From contig NC_134036.1 of the NCBI RefSeq assembly GCF_964204645.1, positions 9,970,704-10,030,703 of the forward strand: 60,000 nt of DNA. Direction: 5' to 3'. The notes beneath the pieces are model-generated. The model worked only from the letters and a program-made list of their open reading frames with translations, was not told the DNA's origin and ran no database searches. Shown piece after piece: positions 59,717 through 60,000 of the stretch (position 1 is its first letter; every line of letters begins with the position of its first letter). Position numbers and translations under genes: made by a program. The DNA comes from Tubulanus polymorphus. Taxonomy: Eukaryota; Nemertea; Palaeonemertea; Tubulaniformes; Tubulanidae.

Positions 59717-59885
59717 GGGGTCATTCATTTATTACGTACGCATAAAATTTGATTATTTCAACCCCCTCTCCCTCTGTACGCAAAATCGGCCATTTTTTCA
59801 TGTACATTAAGCATCATAGTACGTAATTGCCCTGACCCCTCCCCCTCCCCATCCCCTAATGCGTACGTAATAAATGAATGATCCC
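59717..59885. mobile_element. short MITE with TACGTACGCA-type inverted ends
   Basis: The left end GGGGTCATTCATTTATTACG... is repeated in inverse at the right end with one mismatch over about 27 bp. The trinucleotide ACA flanks both sides. The 169-bp element has CCCCTCCCCCTCC tracts inside and no coding capacity. Confidence 0.75.
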
Positions 59886-60000
59886 ACAATACAGTGAAGT
59901 ATTCACACGCAGAAAGGCTAATTGATTTGAGCCATGTGATTAAATTTGGCCAGGCCTTCTCTGACCTGCTGACATTAATAGTCAATGTGGTCACGGCTTG

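Overview
The window is AT-rich eukaryotic DNA, most likely from a marine invertebrate. It has GT-AG introns, abundant MITEs and minisatellites, and the short palindromic word TAGGCCTA recurs throughout. The composition would suit an echinoderm, hemichordate or similar lineage, but the species is a guess. Almost nothing here is ordinary host coding sequence. The only convincing host-type exon is a SET-domain exon at 4980-5185 (minus). The rest is a mosaic of repeats and mobile elements.

Layout. 1-2.7 kb is a 51-bp minisatellite with higher-order structure; its minus strand stays open as a 17-residue Cys-rich repeat. 2.8-12.7 kb is non-coding repeat-rich DNA with one SET exon, a PIF/Harbinger-like MITE and several tandem duplications. 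12,707-24,719 is a complete Mutator-like DNA transposon of 12.0 kb, with 44-bp terminal inverted repeats and a perfect 9-bp target duplication. It carries one spliced gene that joins an SGNH hydrolase, C2H2 fingers, a ULP1-type protease, a GATA finger, a MULE DDE core, a SWIM finger and a PHD finger. 25-29 kb is MITEs and simple repeats. 29,232-34,911 is a second inverted-repeat element whose ends are arrays of the palindrome ACACGTGT; it holds transposase-like exons, and a third copy of its terminus lies at 39.83 kb. 40.8-42.6 kb is a decayed transposase plus a SAMD3-like ORF. 43.4-44.6 kb is a BEL/Pao pol fragment.

44.7-58.3 kb is the most interesting part: a relic of a Maverick/Polinton-type virus. 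It has a packaging ATPase, an RVE integrase with a chromodomain, a hexon-like and a penton-like capsid protein, several membrane or virion proteins, and the C-terminal part of a protein-primed family B DNA polymerase. Three things stand out. The polymerase is interrupted by an intein with a LAGLIDADG endonuclease, inserted in the catalytic YxD/TDS motif. A 439-residue zinc-finger protein resembles the poxvirus-type late transcription factor VLTF3. Nearly every gene begins at the same signal, a T-rich tract followed by TATATAAATG or TAAATAAATG, which resembles a poxvirus late promoter. Together they suggest a virus that brought its own late transcription system.

The relic is damaged. It has many one-base indels, mostly in A/T homopolymers, at least three or four in-frame stops, one 11-bp duplication and one lost start codon. 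The N-terminal half of the polymerase, any adenain-type protease and the terminal inverted repeats were not found. One-base homopolymer indels also occur in the other elements, so some may be consensus errors, but the nonsense changes argue for real decay.
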